Shown here piece after piece: positions 29,101 through 37,228 of a stretch of DNA of 64,000 bases. Origin of the DNA: Chloroflexota bacterium (GTDB lineage: Bacteria; Chloroflexota; Anaerolineae; Anaerolineales; Villigracilaceae). A program made the translations under genes and the position numbers. How positions within the stretch are numbered: position 1 is the stretch's first letter; the number at the start of each line of letters is the position of its first letter. The stretch is from the NCBI GenBank assembly GCA_016235445.1, contig JACRLB010000016.1, positions 35,770 to 99,769 of the forward strand. The letters run 5' to 3'. A model generated the notes under the pieces. The model did no database searches. It saw only the letters and a program-made list of their open reading frames with translations, and was not told the DNA's origin.

Positions 29101-29574
29101 CTTGGATTCATCAAGTTGGCTGACGATGGTGGGATTTCCTATTGGGCGTACCAACTTCCCGGCGACAAGGAACCACTTTATCTCAGCATTCCCAATAGGT
29201 CGTTGCAAGGCGCGACCCGTGAGGATATTTTTCAGGTCATTCATAATTTTGTGATGGAAGGTGTTGATCAGAGACCAGGAATGAACCTTCAGCGGTACGT
29301 TGATTGGGACAAATTGCTGGATGCAATCCTGAAAACCCAGCGCGATATTATCAAGGACAAGGGTAAGACTGAGGTTGTTAATTTGTATCGAATGCAACTC
29401 GAAGACCCGAAAGGGCTGGTCGAAACGATCCTTGCCGATGTAGCCAATCGCCGCGCCATGATCAGCGATGATGTTCTGCGAAAATCCGTCGGAAAGGAAC
29501 ATGAGGATCTTGCGGATGTCGCGAAGGTCGTGTACTTGAAAGCGGTTCAATCCGTCGAGAATATCTCTTCATAG
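26128..29574 (+). CDS. Prokaryotic tubulin-like protein (Tubulin_2-like)
   Basis: MTRPAIVIGLGGTGQWILTFLKKEL and IFIVGSLAGGTGAGMLVDMALLVRAQ (tubulin/FtsZ G-rich signature). Confidence 0.82.
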   Translation: MTRPAIVIGLGGTGQWILTFLKKELLEIGNGSMPPGVKLLSFDTTSRTTAETGQTGRKNKDEDISAGAVRLIEGKEFIPIGDNIGALVSEIAAGKYPHLQWFPAKSLLSKLPPAAFNTKEGSGQIRHMGRISIFRDLAAIQRSEVLSRIRAAMQDLQGQVSRSQQLEIFIVGSLAGGTGAGMLVDMALLVRAQAAKMVSENHVVRGFFVLPRAFTSGGLGEDRDMLARSFATWRELDRFMIVSERFGLRQINYHETNQDLRLRLDRRAYDVSYMVDPARQTVNSLDNIRAEEGLFPGLAHVMSAILDDQAGKAYTEFITTNLAGKLAQLPRRPYHSTVGSYTLKVPVYYAEAKFSHQLALDVLNQFLAPEINNNGRVIGVSEVRNREVPQGQVGVQSALKFMYASTLSVSGNEISNTMFLPLVADVREKEMLRNNAMVQQIARGGLTLSNNRFLTALTNISQDEEGKLIMRDIQDELNHPIWRDVPPPRMAGDTPDAAFSRIKSKVPVVRQEHYGLDTASGERLRGKYGKALDQAKQAQVARFRKLLFAWTLHTLNGDSPDARIARGGKIGYVRAFYVGLLENFDYFIKFLNSINQVRNEDLRLSARTRQAADSTLKEYDRLRGKKCWLPFWDDFTHPDAHRAARNYLMAEQRDIDVRKDDILLSVLAETTLEMRAIAEKSLNDIQNWIEHLAKGEPNTEINGLYPEMVDSLASVNVNHEIDKRMMKISQLVGEHEYKTDETYVTEALSRLKWEVKDASDGLQFSCGIEFPSEDPNSPPDFTPFRREGDSPAKNNLELILRLAQRPFKAIYRERPLAKEVMKIYPTGIKLAESVDKLAEPLYMPANSVHGPEVVACFIRVHSNVDEETTKYFGEFEKEMKQRNTHIKGASLTLVESEDHHKMTIVRSDDLIPSEDFQMWDACRDAYIRQVTDPHRGIPAAELHIFPAEIHACSYEAEIPHLLGKNYRTLHPEVVALLEDKERFEMFLHAYALGFIKLADDGGISYWAYQLPGDKEPLYLSIPNRSLQGATREDIFQVIHNFVMEGVDQRPGMNLQRYVDWDKLLDAILKTQRDIIKDKGKTEVVNLYRMQLEDPKGLVETILADVANRRAMISDDVLRKSVGKEHEDLADVAKVVYLKAVQSVENISS

Positions 29575-29586
29575 CTGAAACAGAAT

Positions 29587-29636
29587 CCCCTTCGTAAGGC
29601 GGCACCGCATATTATTTGCGCCGCCTTACGAAGGGG
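29587..29636. promoter_or_regulatory. Perfect 17-bp hairpin whose 3' arm contains the Shine-Dalgarno of the next gene
   Basis: ccccttcgtaaggcggc (29587-29603) / gccgccttacgaagggg (29620-29636); aagggg then 5 nt then ATG at 29642. Confidence 0.7.
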
Positions 29637-29641
29637 AAAAC

Positions 29642-32506
29642 ATGGTGGTTACGATGCCGTTGCGCGATATATTATCGTATGGAGGAAAGCGCACCAATCC
29701 TTTTGAATCCTGGCAGAGCGCTCCAAAGATAAAGCCGATCATTTCCGGCAGGATGCGAGAGGCAATATTGGATTCTTTCCCTTTTCGCGAAAATCGGGAT
29801 GCTAAATCATATCCAGCTGCGCTTATCATTGCTCTGGGAGAGACAGGGGAGAAAACATTAAGATTGATATCCGGGAAGATTGCCCAAAGCAACGTGCCCG
29901 GTGAGCCCAACCTTCGCGGTTTGCTGATCAAGGAAGCTCCCTCTTCGCTAACATCTGAAGAATGGTCCATCCGGGTACTTGAACTTCAAAGCCCCTCCAC
30001 ATTGATCATTCCAAAGGTGGCGCTAAATGCGAAGCGCTTTAGCGCCGTTGCCCTGTTTCAACAGGTATTGAATTACAGGAGATACCAGGAATGGCTGAAG
30101 GAAAGCCTGCTGGACTTGGGAAATGGAACGCAGGTTTTTTTTGTAGGATGTCTTGATGAGCCGGTCAGTGGAATTTTGGGAGAATTGCTTCAGATCCTTC
30201 GAAATTTCCCGGAATACATGGGGAAACCAGGCTTATTGTCACATGTTGTAGCTTTATTGTCGTTGCAATCGTCGTCCGTGAACAGCCTACCAAAGCAGGA
30301 AGTGTTTGCCGCATACCGTGAAATCGGGCGATTTACCTTCCCCGGCCCCCATCGTATGAACTTTTCTTATGGGGGGAAACAAGTTGTTTTTTCCGCCCTA
30401 TTAGATGGGTTGTTTATTCTTGAAGATTCCTTCGATAAGAAACCTGCATCTGAAGAAACTGCTGAACAAATCCTGGCGGATTCCTTGTTTACCCTGATAC
30501 ATCCATCAGCTCAAAAGATATGGGAGAACCTGAACGTGGATATGGCTGCGTCCGGGCGGATCCGACATGATTACCACCAAACGGTTGTTCACAGCGCTGG
30601 TATTGCGACATTACACGTTCCGATAAGTCCGATTAAACGGTATCTCGCGGCAAGACTCGCTACTGCAGCGATTATCGGGGAGCGCACGAATGTTGACGAA
30701 GGTATTGTGTCTTTGAAGAAAACCACCAACGGCGGGAATCCGCAAATAACGGCCCGGCGCTTATTAACTGATGGACCCTACGTTCACCCGGTATTTTATT
30801 GGATACTGGATGCATCATCCCCCGCGTATTTTGATATTGTCCCAAACCTTGACCAGGAATTTGTCGCGGCGTTTCAATCTCAAATTTCACATAGCCTTGT
30901 CCGCGCTTTGAATCAAATCCCTGCCGATATTTCGCATTTGTGCTCATCTCTTGAATGGTTGGAGAATCACCTTGCGCATTGCATGAATTGGTTTCACGCC
31001 AGTAAGCCCCAGAATGCAAATGCACCGGAACGCTTTGCATGCCAGTACGCCCTCACAAAATGGCATGATAATGTCCAGGATGTATCGAAAGACCTTCATG
31101 CATGGATGCAATTGTTATTTCCGTCCCCGGCGGGCGAGAGTTCGCTGCGGGAAGCTCCAGTTGTTGCGGATTGGAGGGAACTAGTCAATCCATCTGACTG
31201 GAAGAAGGACCGCGGAAACGACATTGTGCAAGCCAAAAATTTATCTTCTGCCCTGAATTCATACCGGAAGGACGCGGAAAAACTCCTGAAAGCGGGAGTC
31301 AAGGATCGGATTTGTAGATCTGTCGCAGTGGATTCGAGCGAAGATGTCAACGAAATGGAATCGTTTTATACAGAATCCATCCGCCCCGAACTTTCGCGCT
31401 TCATGAATGATTCTAAATCGTTGTTCCTGCGCATTCGAGACAGGCTTGAATGGTGGATTCGAATGATCCCGGATGGCAATCCCCAACTTTATCTTGTCTG
31501 TTGGCCCGCCGAAGCATATCTCGGACCCGAACCACCCACCGAATACTGCTTCAAGGTGGACCAAGCCGCGAATTTTGTTGACGCCGTTTATGCGCTGGCT
31601 TTTTCCCAAACCAAGGGAATCGAGTCAGAACTGACCGGCGCTTGGTTTCGCCGCCGTGTTAATCTTTTTGTTGATTTTTTACGCCGAGCGGGCGACGCTT
31701 ATATTCGCTACGATCAAAACCTCGCCAGTTTAATAAATAATTCTGCATCGAGGCGGTCATATTTGATTTCGCGCGATCAGACTGTGAACCGCGATTTGGT
31801 TCCGTTTGTCTTTTCCGAGACCCCCCGCTCCGAAATTAATGAATTGGATCAAGGGGAGCCTTCGCGCGTTACCGCCGTTTCGTTCAGGTTGAATGTCCCG
31901 TTCGATACTGTCATGTTTTTTCAAGATATCCGCCATGACTATGTTGATAAATCGCCGGAGAAATTGCATTTATATCCGCAGGAACAAACCGCCGTCAATT
32001 ATGAAAAACGGATATGGAAACTGGATCGGACCAGGGTCCTGCTTTCGCCGGATTTTATCAGTATGCTTGCAGACCAATCGCTTGTGACCATTTTTTGCCA
32101 GGGACTCATCAATAATATTATCAGCCCGGTTCAGGATAAAACTGGGAGAAATTTGTTGTGGGCTGTAACTTCTCTGGAAAATTTTCCGGTACTTGAACTT
32201 GCCCCCGTTGCCGGCGACGGCTTGCTGATCGCCTTCAAGCGTTTCGTCCTTGACCTGCCAAGCGAAACAGATATCACCCAAAATCCTCATGAGCATTTTC
32301 ACCCTTCCAGGCGCATGCAATATCTGAATTTGGTAAGAAATTACGCCAAAGAAAACGCCGCAAGCCCTGAAGCGCATAACTACCGCGATAAGATAAAGGA
32401 TGAGTTTCAGTATTGGAAAAAGCGAGGAGAACAGAACGATTTAGCCCGGTCGTTTTACGTGATCCTGCAATGCGAATTGGACGAACCCATCTGGAAAGAT
32501 TGGTAA
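29642..32506 (+). CDS. Tubulin-like paralogue with degenerate GTP-binding motif
   Basis: AALIIALGETGEKTLRLISGKI and VFFVGCLDEPVSGILGELLQIL align in order with the two G-rich motifs of the preceding protein. Confidence 0.5.
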   Translation: MVVTMPLRDILSYGGKRTNPFESWQSAPKIKPIISGRMREAILDSFPFRENRDAKSYPAALIIALGETGEKTLRLISGKIAQSNVPGEPNLRGLLIKEAPSSLTSEEWSIRVLELQSPSTLIIPKVALNAKRFSAVALFQQVLNYRRYQEWLKESLLDLGNGTQVFFVGCLDEPVSGILGELLQILRNFPEYMGKPGLLSHVVALLSLQSSSVNSLPKQEVFAAYREIGRFTFPGPHRMNFSYGGKQVVFSALLDGLFILEDSFDKKPASEETAEQILADSLFTLIHPSAQKIWENLNVDMAASGRIRHDYHQTVVHSAGIATLHVPISPIKRYLAARLATAAIIGERTNVDEGIVSLKKTTNGGNPQITARRLLTDGPYVHPVFYWILDASSPAYFDIVPNLDQEFVAAFQSQISHSLVRALNQIPADISHLCSSLEWLENHLAHCMNWFHASKPQNANAPERFACQYALTKWHDNVQDVSKDLHAWMQLLFPSPAGESSLREAPVVADWRELVNPSDWKKDRGNDIVQAKNLSSALNSYRKDAEKLLKAGVKDRICRSVAVDSSEDVNEMESFYTESIRPELSRFMNDSKSLFLRIRDRLEWWIRMIPDGNPQLYLVCWPAEAYLGPEPPTEYCFKVDQAANFVDAVYALAFSQTKGIESELTGAWFRRRVNLFVDFLRRAGDAYIRYDQNLASLINNSASRRSYLISRDQTVNRDLVPFVFSETPRSEINELDQGEPSRVTAVSFRLNVPFDTVMFFQDIRHDYVDKSPEKLHLYPQEQTAVNYEKRIWKLDRTRVLLSPDFISMLADQSLVTIFCQGLINNIISPVQDKTGRNLLWAVTSLENFPVLELAPVAGDGLLIAFKRFVLDLPSETDITQNPHEHFHPSRRMQYLNLVRNYAKENAASPEAHNYRDKIKDEFQYWKKRGEQNDLARSFYVILQCELDEPIWKDW

Positions 32507-32518
32507 GGAAGGATATTC

Positions 32519-35500
32519 ATGGCACAAAAAAATTTGCTTCAAGAGGGGCAAACCCTCGATCATGATGGTCAGAGGCTAAAAATAATAAAAAGACTTTCGT
32601 CGGGGTTGACGGGAGAAGTATATCGAGCCGTATTGGGCCCGCCGGGGAATGAAACCAACGTGGTCGTCAAGGCGATGAAATCGCTTGATTTTCCCCTTGC
32701 GCGTCAATTGTTCTATAAAGAAGGCGAAACCTTGGCTTTCCTTATGCACTTGGAGGAGGAATCCAAGGACTCGTTGGCGGATAACCTGAAGATAGCACCA
32801 AATTATTATGGCTTGAGCGAATTTTGGCTTGAACCCGAATCCATGGGCTTCCCATGTCTTATCATGGAATTTATCCATGGGCAAGAGGTTCCAAAGTTAT
32901 TAAAGGCGAAAGGATCGCTTGATGAACTGCAAGCCCTGGTAATTGCTTGGCACCTGTACCGGATTTTGGATATTCTGCATACGCGTTTGCTAAAAACATA
33001 CATTGATCTAAAGTTCGAAGATCTATGGTGGGTGGAAAACAATAGCAAATGGGGTGGTCAATTGAGGATGACCGATTTTGGCACGCTCGAAGAGATCAAG
33101 CCGGGCGATGAGAAAAAACGCGGCGTGGCGCGCGACATATTGTTGGGCGGCGTTTACTTGCTGGCAATGCTGACGGACCATACTTTGGAATATTCTATCG
33201 GTGAATTGAAGGAACCTGCTAACCGGGTGATCAATGGTTCCCAGGATAAGACGACGTGGGGGACTCGGCGTTTATTGAAGAAATTGCTGCACCGGAATAT
33301 TGACGCGCGCTTCAAGAGCGCATCGGATGTCCTGGTGGAATTGCGCCAACTGGCGAACTTCTGGTCGCAGCCTTCTGAGCGCCTGGCGGAAATGACGCAA
33401 AAGAATCTTGCCACAGCGGAAGACGCGGCTGAGCAAGCTAGGGCGGGCAAAAAACCGTTGAGCGATTCGGGCTTGGCGGCGGCAGTGCGCGCTTATTCGG
33501 CGTTGGATATTTTGCGCGTCAAGGACCCTGAGCGGTTTGTCGAGAATGATATCCAGCGCGCAAAAAGCGTACTTTCCATTGGCGATTATTTCGAACGCGG
33601 CTATGCACTATTGCAAGGGCGATCTTTCACACTGGCGAGGCAAACCTTCGAAGAAGGCTTATTATGGGCGGATGACCCGGCTGTTTTGCGACGCTGGACC
33701 CATGCAGCCCGTATTGGGGAAGATGTCCCTCCCAGTGATTTTGAGTCGCGTTTCAACGAGCTTAAGGCTGCATTGGATTTCATTGATCAGGACGAACCGA
33801 ATGCGCAAAAATGGCAGTCAGCCTGGGACGGTTTCTCTGATCTGGAGAATACCGCCCTGGGAAAACCTTCGCTTAAATCGAAAGGATTGGATTACCTGAA
33901 AACGGAGTGCGAACTCTATAAGTTAATGGAGGAAGCCGGTAATTGTTATACCAGAGGGAAGTTTAGCGAAGCTGCCGGATTGTATAAGGAAGCCAAAGAA
34001 ATACTCGATGATGGTAAACGCGTCCTGCCAAATGCCGGTAAATTGATCGAAGATGAGACGGGCAATTTGGCGGCTCTTATCAGAAACGCCGAAGCACAAA
34101 TTGATCGCGAAAAATCTCTGGAACAATACGACCTTGCGCGACAAACGTTGGAAAAAGGTGAAGCGCTCCAGGCGGTTGAAATTGCTAAGGAAGCCTATGG
34201 ACTGGATCGTGATGCCCCCTTCCGCCTTGAAAAATTGACAGAACTATCCGTGACCGCTCTTGAGGTGGGATCTCGACAGACCGAGAAAATGGATGTTTTC
34301 GTCCGCGCGTCGCGCCATTTTGCAGACATAGGAATACAGGAGTTTGGTGGGAACCCGGCTTTTGACAAAATCTGCGAAGCTGCTCTCAAGTTGGAAGAGG
34401 CGATGCAAACATTGGCATTATCGGACCATGCCGGTTTTTGCGCGAACCTTGAAGATATACATACCCTGCTTGGCGAGAAGGGTAAGGTGGTCGAAGGAAT
34501 TGCCGTTCATGCCGCGAGTAAAGTAGGCAACCAGCCGCTTTTTTTGAGCGTTCTTGCCGACTCACTGGGAAGACTCGTCCCTTCGTCGCAGTATCCCACC
34601 AAATGGCGGGAAGAGGCGTCCACGGTTTCCGCGGAACAGTCCGCAAAATACCAGGAACAAATGGACGAACTTCTGCGCGAGGTTCATTTTATCCTGCTAC
34701 CCATCATGCCGGCTGCCAATGAATCCCAAAGCCTTGATATCATTTTGCAGGAGACGGCGAACCAGGCAGATATCATTCCCGGTTTTGATTTGATCTCGCT
34801 GAGAGATCGGTCAGCCCGGTTGGAGCAGGCAGATGTCTTATTGGGGAGAGCCACCAAATTGGTAGGCGAGAGGGACGAATCCCGACGAAATGAAATCGCT
34901 TCGCTTTCGAAAAAGGTTCGGAGCGAATTCAATGCGGCGCGAGCCGCATTGACGGCTTTGATTGCCTCCCAAACGGAAAGCCGACGTATGAGATTAGCCG
35001 CATTATCGAAAGAACGCATTCAACTCGACGGGCAGTTGACATGGTTTAAACGAGGCGAAAGCCTGGGGTTGGACGCAGACACACAGAAGCCGCTGATATT
35101 GCCACTCCGCCAAAAATTACTCGATTTCATATACCGTTGCTACCAGGTCAAATCGGGCGACTCCGAAGGTCTGGCAGATGCCGTTCGACGCCAAAAGGAA
35201 CTTCAAGAGACCGGGAAAGACGATAACAGCCCCGATGTTTCCGTCCTGGATAGTTATGTCAAGTGGGCATCCCGCTCGCTCGACTCGCTGGGCATAGAGA
35301 GTTGGGATCAAATTGCCAAATTAGCCTCGGAACAAAGAAAAGAAGGTTTTGCCGCTGAACTCGAAAAAGCCAATAACACTTTTGCGGTGGGGGATTTGGG
35401 GTCCGTCGGCGAATTCTTGGATCGAACCCGGGATGAATTTGGCACGTTCCCGGAATGGCGCGCGCTCAAGGAAAAACTGGCGCAGGCTTTGGCATGGAAT

Positions 35501-37204
35501 TCATGGTGTGACTCGAAGTCCGCGCAATTCCAGTCGAAAAAAGCGGACACGCAATTGTTGCGTGACCTGTGCGCCTTCGGCAAATTGGCTTTACCGGTTG
35601 TCTATTGGGAGAAAAGTTCAGCGCGTCAATATCTGGACGACACAGAGGAATTCTTACAAGGTGTATTACAACAATCTATAAAGACAGACGACTATGGAGA
35701 ACAATTTGTGGAAGCCATCCGTTCTCTGTTAGATGTCACTTGGACGAAATACCTGGCGACGTCAAAAAAGGAAGGGGGTAAATGGGAAAAATCAAGATGG
35801 GTGAGAAGGGCATACGAACTTCGAGAAGACAAGCGTGGGTTAATGGAGCATATTGCCCAGACCTTCCCGCCTGAAAACCATGAAGTGGAACTTCGATCCT
35901 TCAGTATTGCCGACTGGCAGACTGCCCAGCGAGAGGAAATGCACAGCGACCGGATAAATATAAAGAATCGGCGATTGATGATCAGCGCGGCAATCGCGGT
36001 AGCGGTTTGTTTCGCATTGGTGGTGGCCGGACTTGTCGTTTACAAAGCCAATGAAGAAGCCTTGCAACAACTTCTATTTGGCGCGTATACCCCAACCATG
36101 ACTCTGTCGCCAACGATTACTTTCACTCCCTCAATTACTTCCACCATTACCCTAACGCCCACCAGCACGCTTACCCCAACCCCTGTGCCGCCTTCGCGTT
36201 TTCTTTTGCGGGACCCAAGTTCTTTACTCCCCGCATCCCCTGTTTTGGGTGATGCATACTGGATGGTTAATGATGCGGATGCGAAATTCGATCCGCCTTT
36301 GGATCCCCAAAATAAGACCTGGATTAAAGCAACCTCCACGGATGCGAATTCTAAGAGCGAAAAATTTGTTTACACCATTTCTGGAAATTCAACCGTGGAA
36401 TGGACCGTGGATGTTCCATTCGATAAAACTGGGTACTATCAAATTTTTGTGATGGATACAAAGGAGTATTCGAGCGAAACTCAGGCGTTCACCGTTTTAT
36501 TGGACCAGCAGCCGGCGCAACCTTTCCGCGGGACAAGCCAGGTCATATTCGACGACAGCCAGCAGAAAAATGACCACTGGATTTCGTTGGGTGTGTATCA
36601 GGTCAATGTGGGACAATCAGTGAGCGTTAAACTGGCGCTAGGCCAGCTTGCGAAGGAAACTCCTTTTGCGGTTGACCGGTTGCTTATTGTCCGTTTGAGT
36701 GCTGGAAACAGCCAAATGCTCGAAGGATTACCGTCCGGGCGCGAGCTGGCCAGTCTGCTCGACGATTTCGACGCAAAATTTTATGAAGTGACTGCTGACA
36801 AGGGTCCCGTCCAGGTCAGGGATCGAGGCGTGCTCTATTCCGATGTATTGGGGTGGAACGGCAGTTTCTCCAGCCGGGCGTTGACTCAGCCCCTTGCGAT
36901 CCCGATTTGGGTGGAATGGGCTCCTGTAAACCACCTCCCGGCGGGGAAGTATGAAATATATGTTTGGATGCCAGCCCAACACTCCACTGCAGTGGTGGAT
37001 TACGCCCTGCTCGCCGACGGAAAAGTTTTGGAGCGCCCCAGCCCGGCCCAGGTGAACCAAAGAGATCATGCTGGGGTCTGGATTTCGCTCGGGTTATGGG
37101 ATATTTCTGAGGAGGCGTTGGTGAGCCTTCGGATGATTGTCGCCCCCGGTGTGACCGGCGAAATCGGCGTGGATGCGATTGCGATTGTAAAAGTAGACCA
37201 ATAA
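32519..37204 (+). CDS. Transmembrane Ser/Thr kinase-like protein with helical central region and extracytoplasmic golvesin/Xly-like repeats
   Basis: LSSGLTGEVYRAV, VVVKAMKS, YIDLKFEDLWW, RMTDFGT; TM LMISAAIAVAVCFALVVAGLVVY; TPTMTLSPTITFTPS linker; YWMVNDADAKF... Confidence 0.72.
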   Translation: MAQKNLLQEGQTLDHDGQRLKIIKRLSSGLTGEVYRAVLGPPGNETNVVVKAMKSLDFPLARQLFYKEGETLAFLMHLEEESKDSLADNLKIAPNYYGLSEFWLEPESMGFPCLIMEFIHGQEVPKLLKAKGSLDELQALVIAWHLYRILDILHTRLLKTYIDLKFEDLWWVENNSKWGGQLRMTDFGTLEEIKPGDEKKRGVARDILLGGVYLLAMLTDHTLEYSIGELKEPANRVINGSQDKTTWGTRRLLKKLLHRNIDARFKSASDVLVELRQLANFWSQPSERLAEMTQKNLATAEDAAEQARAGKKPLSDSGLAAAVRAYSALDILRVKDPERFVENDIQRAKSVLSIGDYFERGYALLQGRSFTLARQTFEEGLLWADDPAVLRRWTHAARIGEDVPPSDFESRFNELKAALDFIDQDEPNAQKWQSAWDGFSDLENTALGKPSLKSKGLDYLKTECELYKLMEEAGNCYTRGKFSEAAGLYKEAKEILDDGKRVLPNAGKLIEDETGNLAALIRNAEAQIDREKSLEQYDLARQTLEKGEALQAVEIAKEAYGLDRDAPFRLEKLTELSVTALEVGSRQTEKMDVFVRASRHFADIGIQEFGGNPAFDKICEAALKLEEAMQTLALSDHAGFCANLEDIHTLLGEKGKVVEGIAVHAASKVGNQPLFLSVLADSLGRLVPSSQYPTKWREEASTVSAEQSAKYQEQMDELLREVHFILLPIMPAANESQSLDIILQETANQADIIPGFDLISLRDRSARLEQADVLLGRATKLVGERDESRRNEIASLSKKVRSEFNAARAALTALIASQTESRRMRLAALSKERIQLDGQLTWFKRGESLGLDADTQKPLILPLRQKLLDFIYRCYQVKSGDSEGLADAVRRQKELQETGKDDNSPDVSVLDSYVKWASRSLDSLGIESWDQIAKLASEQRKEGFAAELEKANNTFAVGDLGSVGEFLDRTRDEFGTFPEWRALKEKLAQALAWNSWCDSKSAQFQSKKADTQLLRDLCAFGKLALPVVYWEKSSARQYLDDTEEFLQGVLQQSIKTDDYGEQFVEAIRSLLDVTWTKYLATSKKEGGKWEKSRWVRRAYELREDKRGLMEHIAQTFPPENHEVELRSFSIADWQTAQREEMHSDRINIKNRRLMISAAIAVAVCFALVVAGLVVYKANEEALQQLLFGAYTPTMTLSPTITFTPSITSTITLTPTSTLTPTPVPPSRFLLRDPSSLLPASPVLGDAYWMVNDADAKFDPPLDPQNKTWIKATSTDANSKSEKFVYTISGNSTVEWTVDVPFDKTGYYQIFVMDTKEYSSETQAFTVLLDQQPAQPFRGTSQVIFDDSQQKNDHWISLGVYQVNVGQSVSVKLALGQLAKETPFAVDRLLIVRLSAGNSQMLEGLPSGRELASLLDDFDAKFYEVTADKGPVQVRDRGVLYSDVLGWNGSFSSRALTQPLAIPIWVEWAPVNHLPAGKYEIYVWMPAQHSTAVVDYALLADGKVLERPSPAQVNQRDHAGVWISLGLWDISEEALVSLRMIVAPGVTGEIGVDAIAIVKVDQ

Positions 37205-37228
37205 TCATCAAATGGGAGGCAGGTTAAA

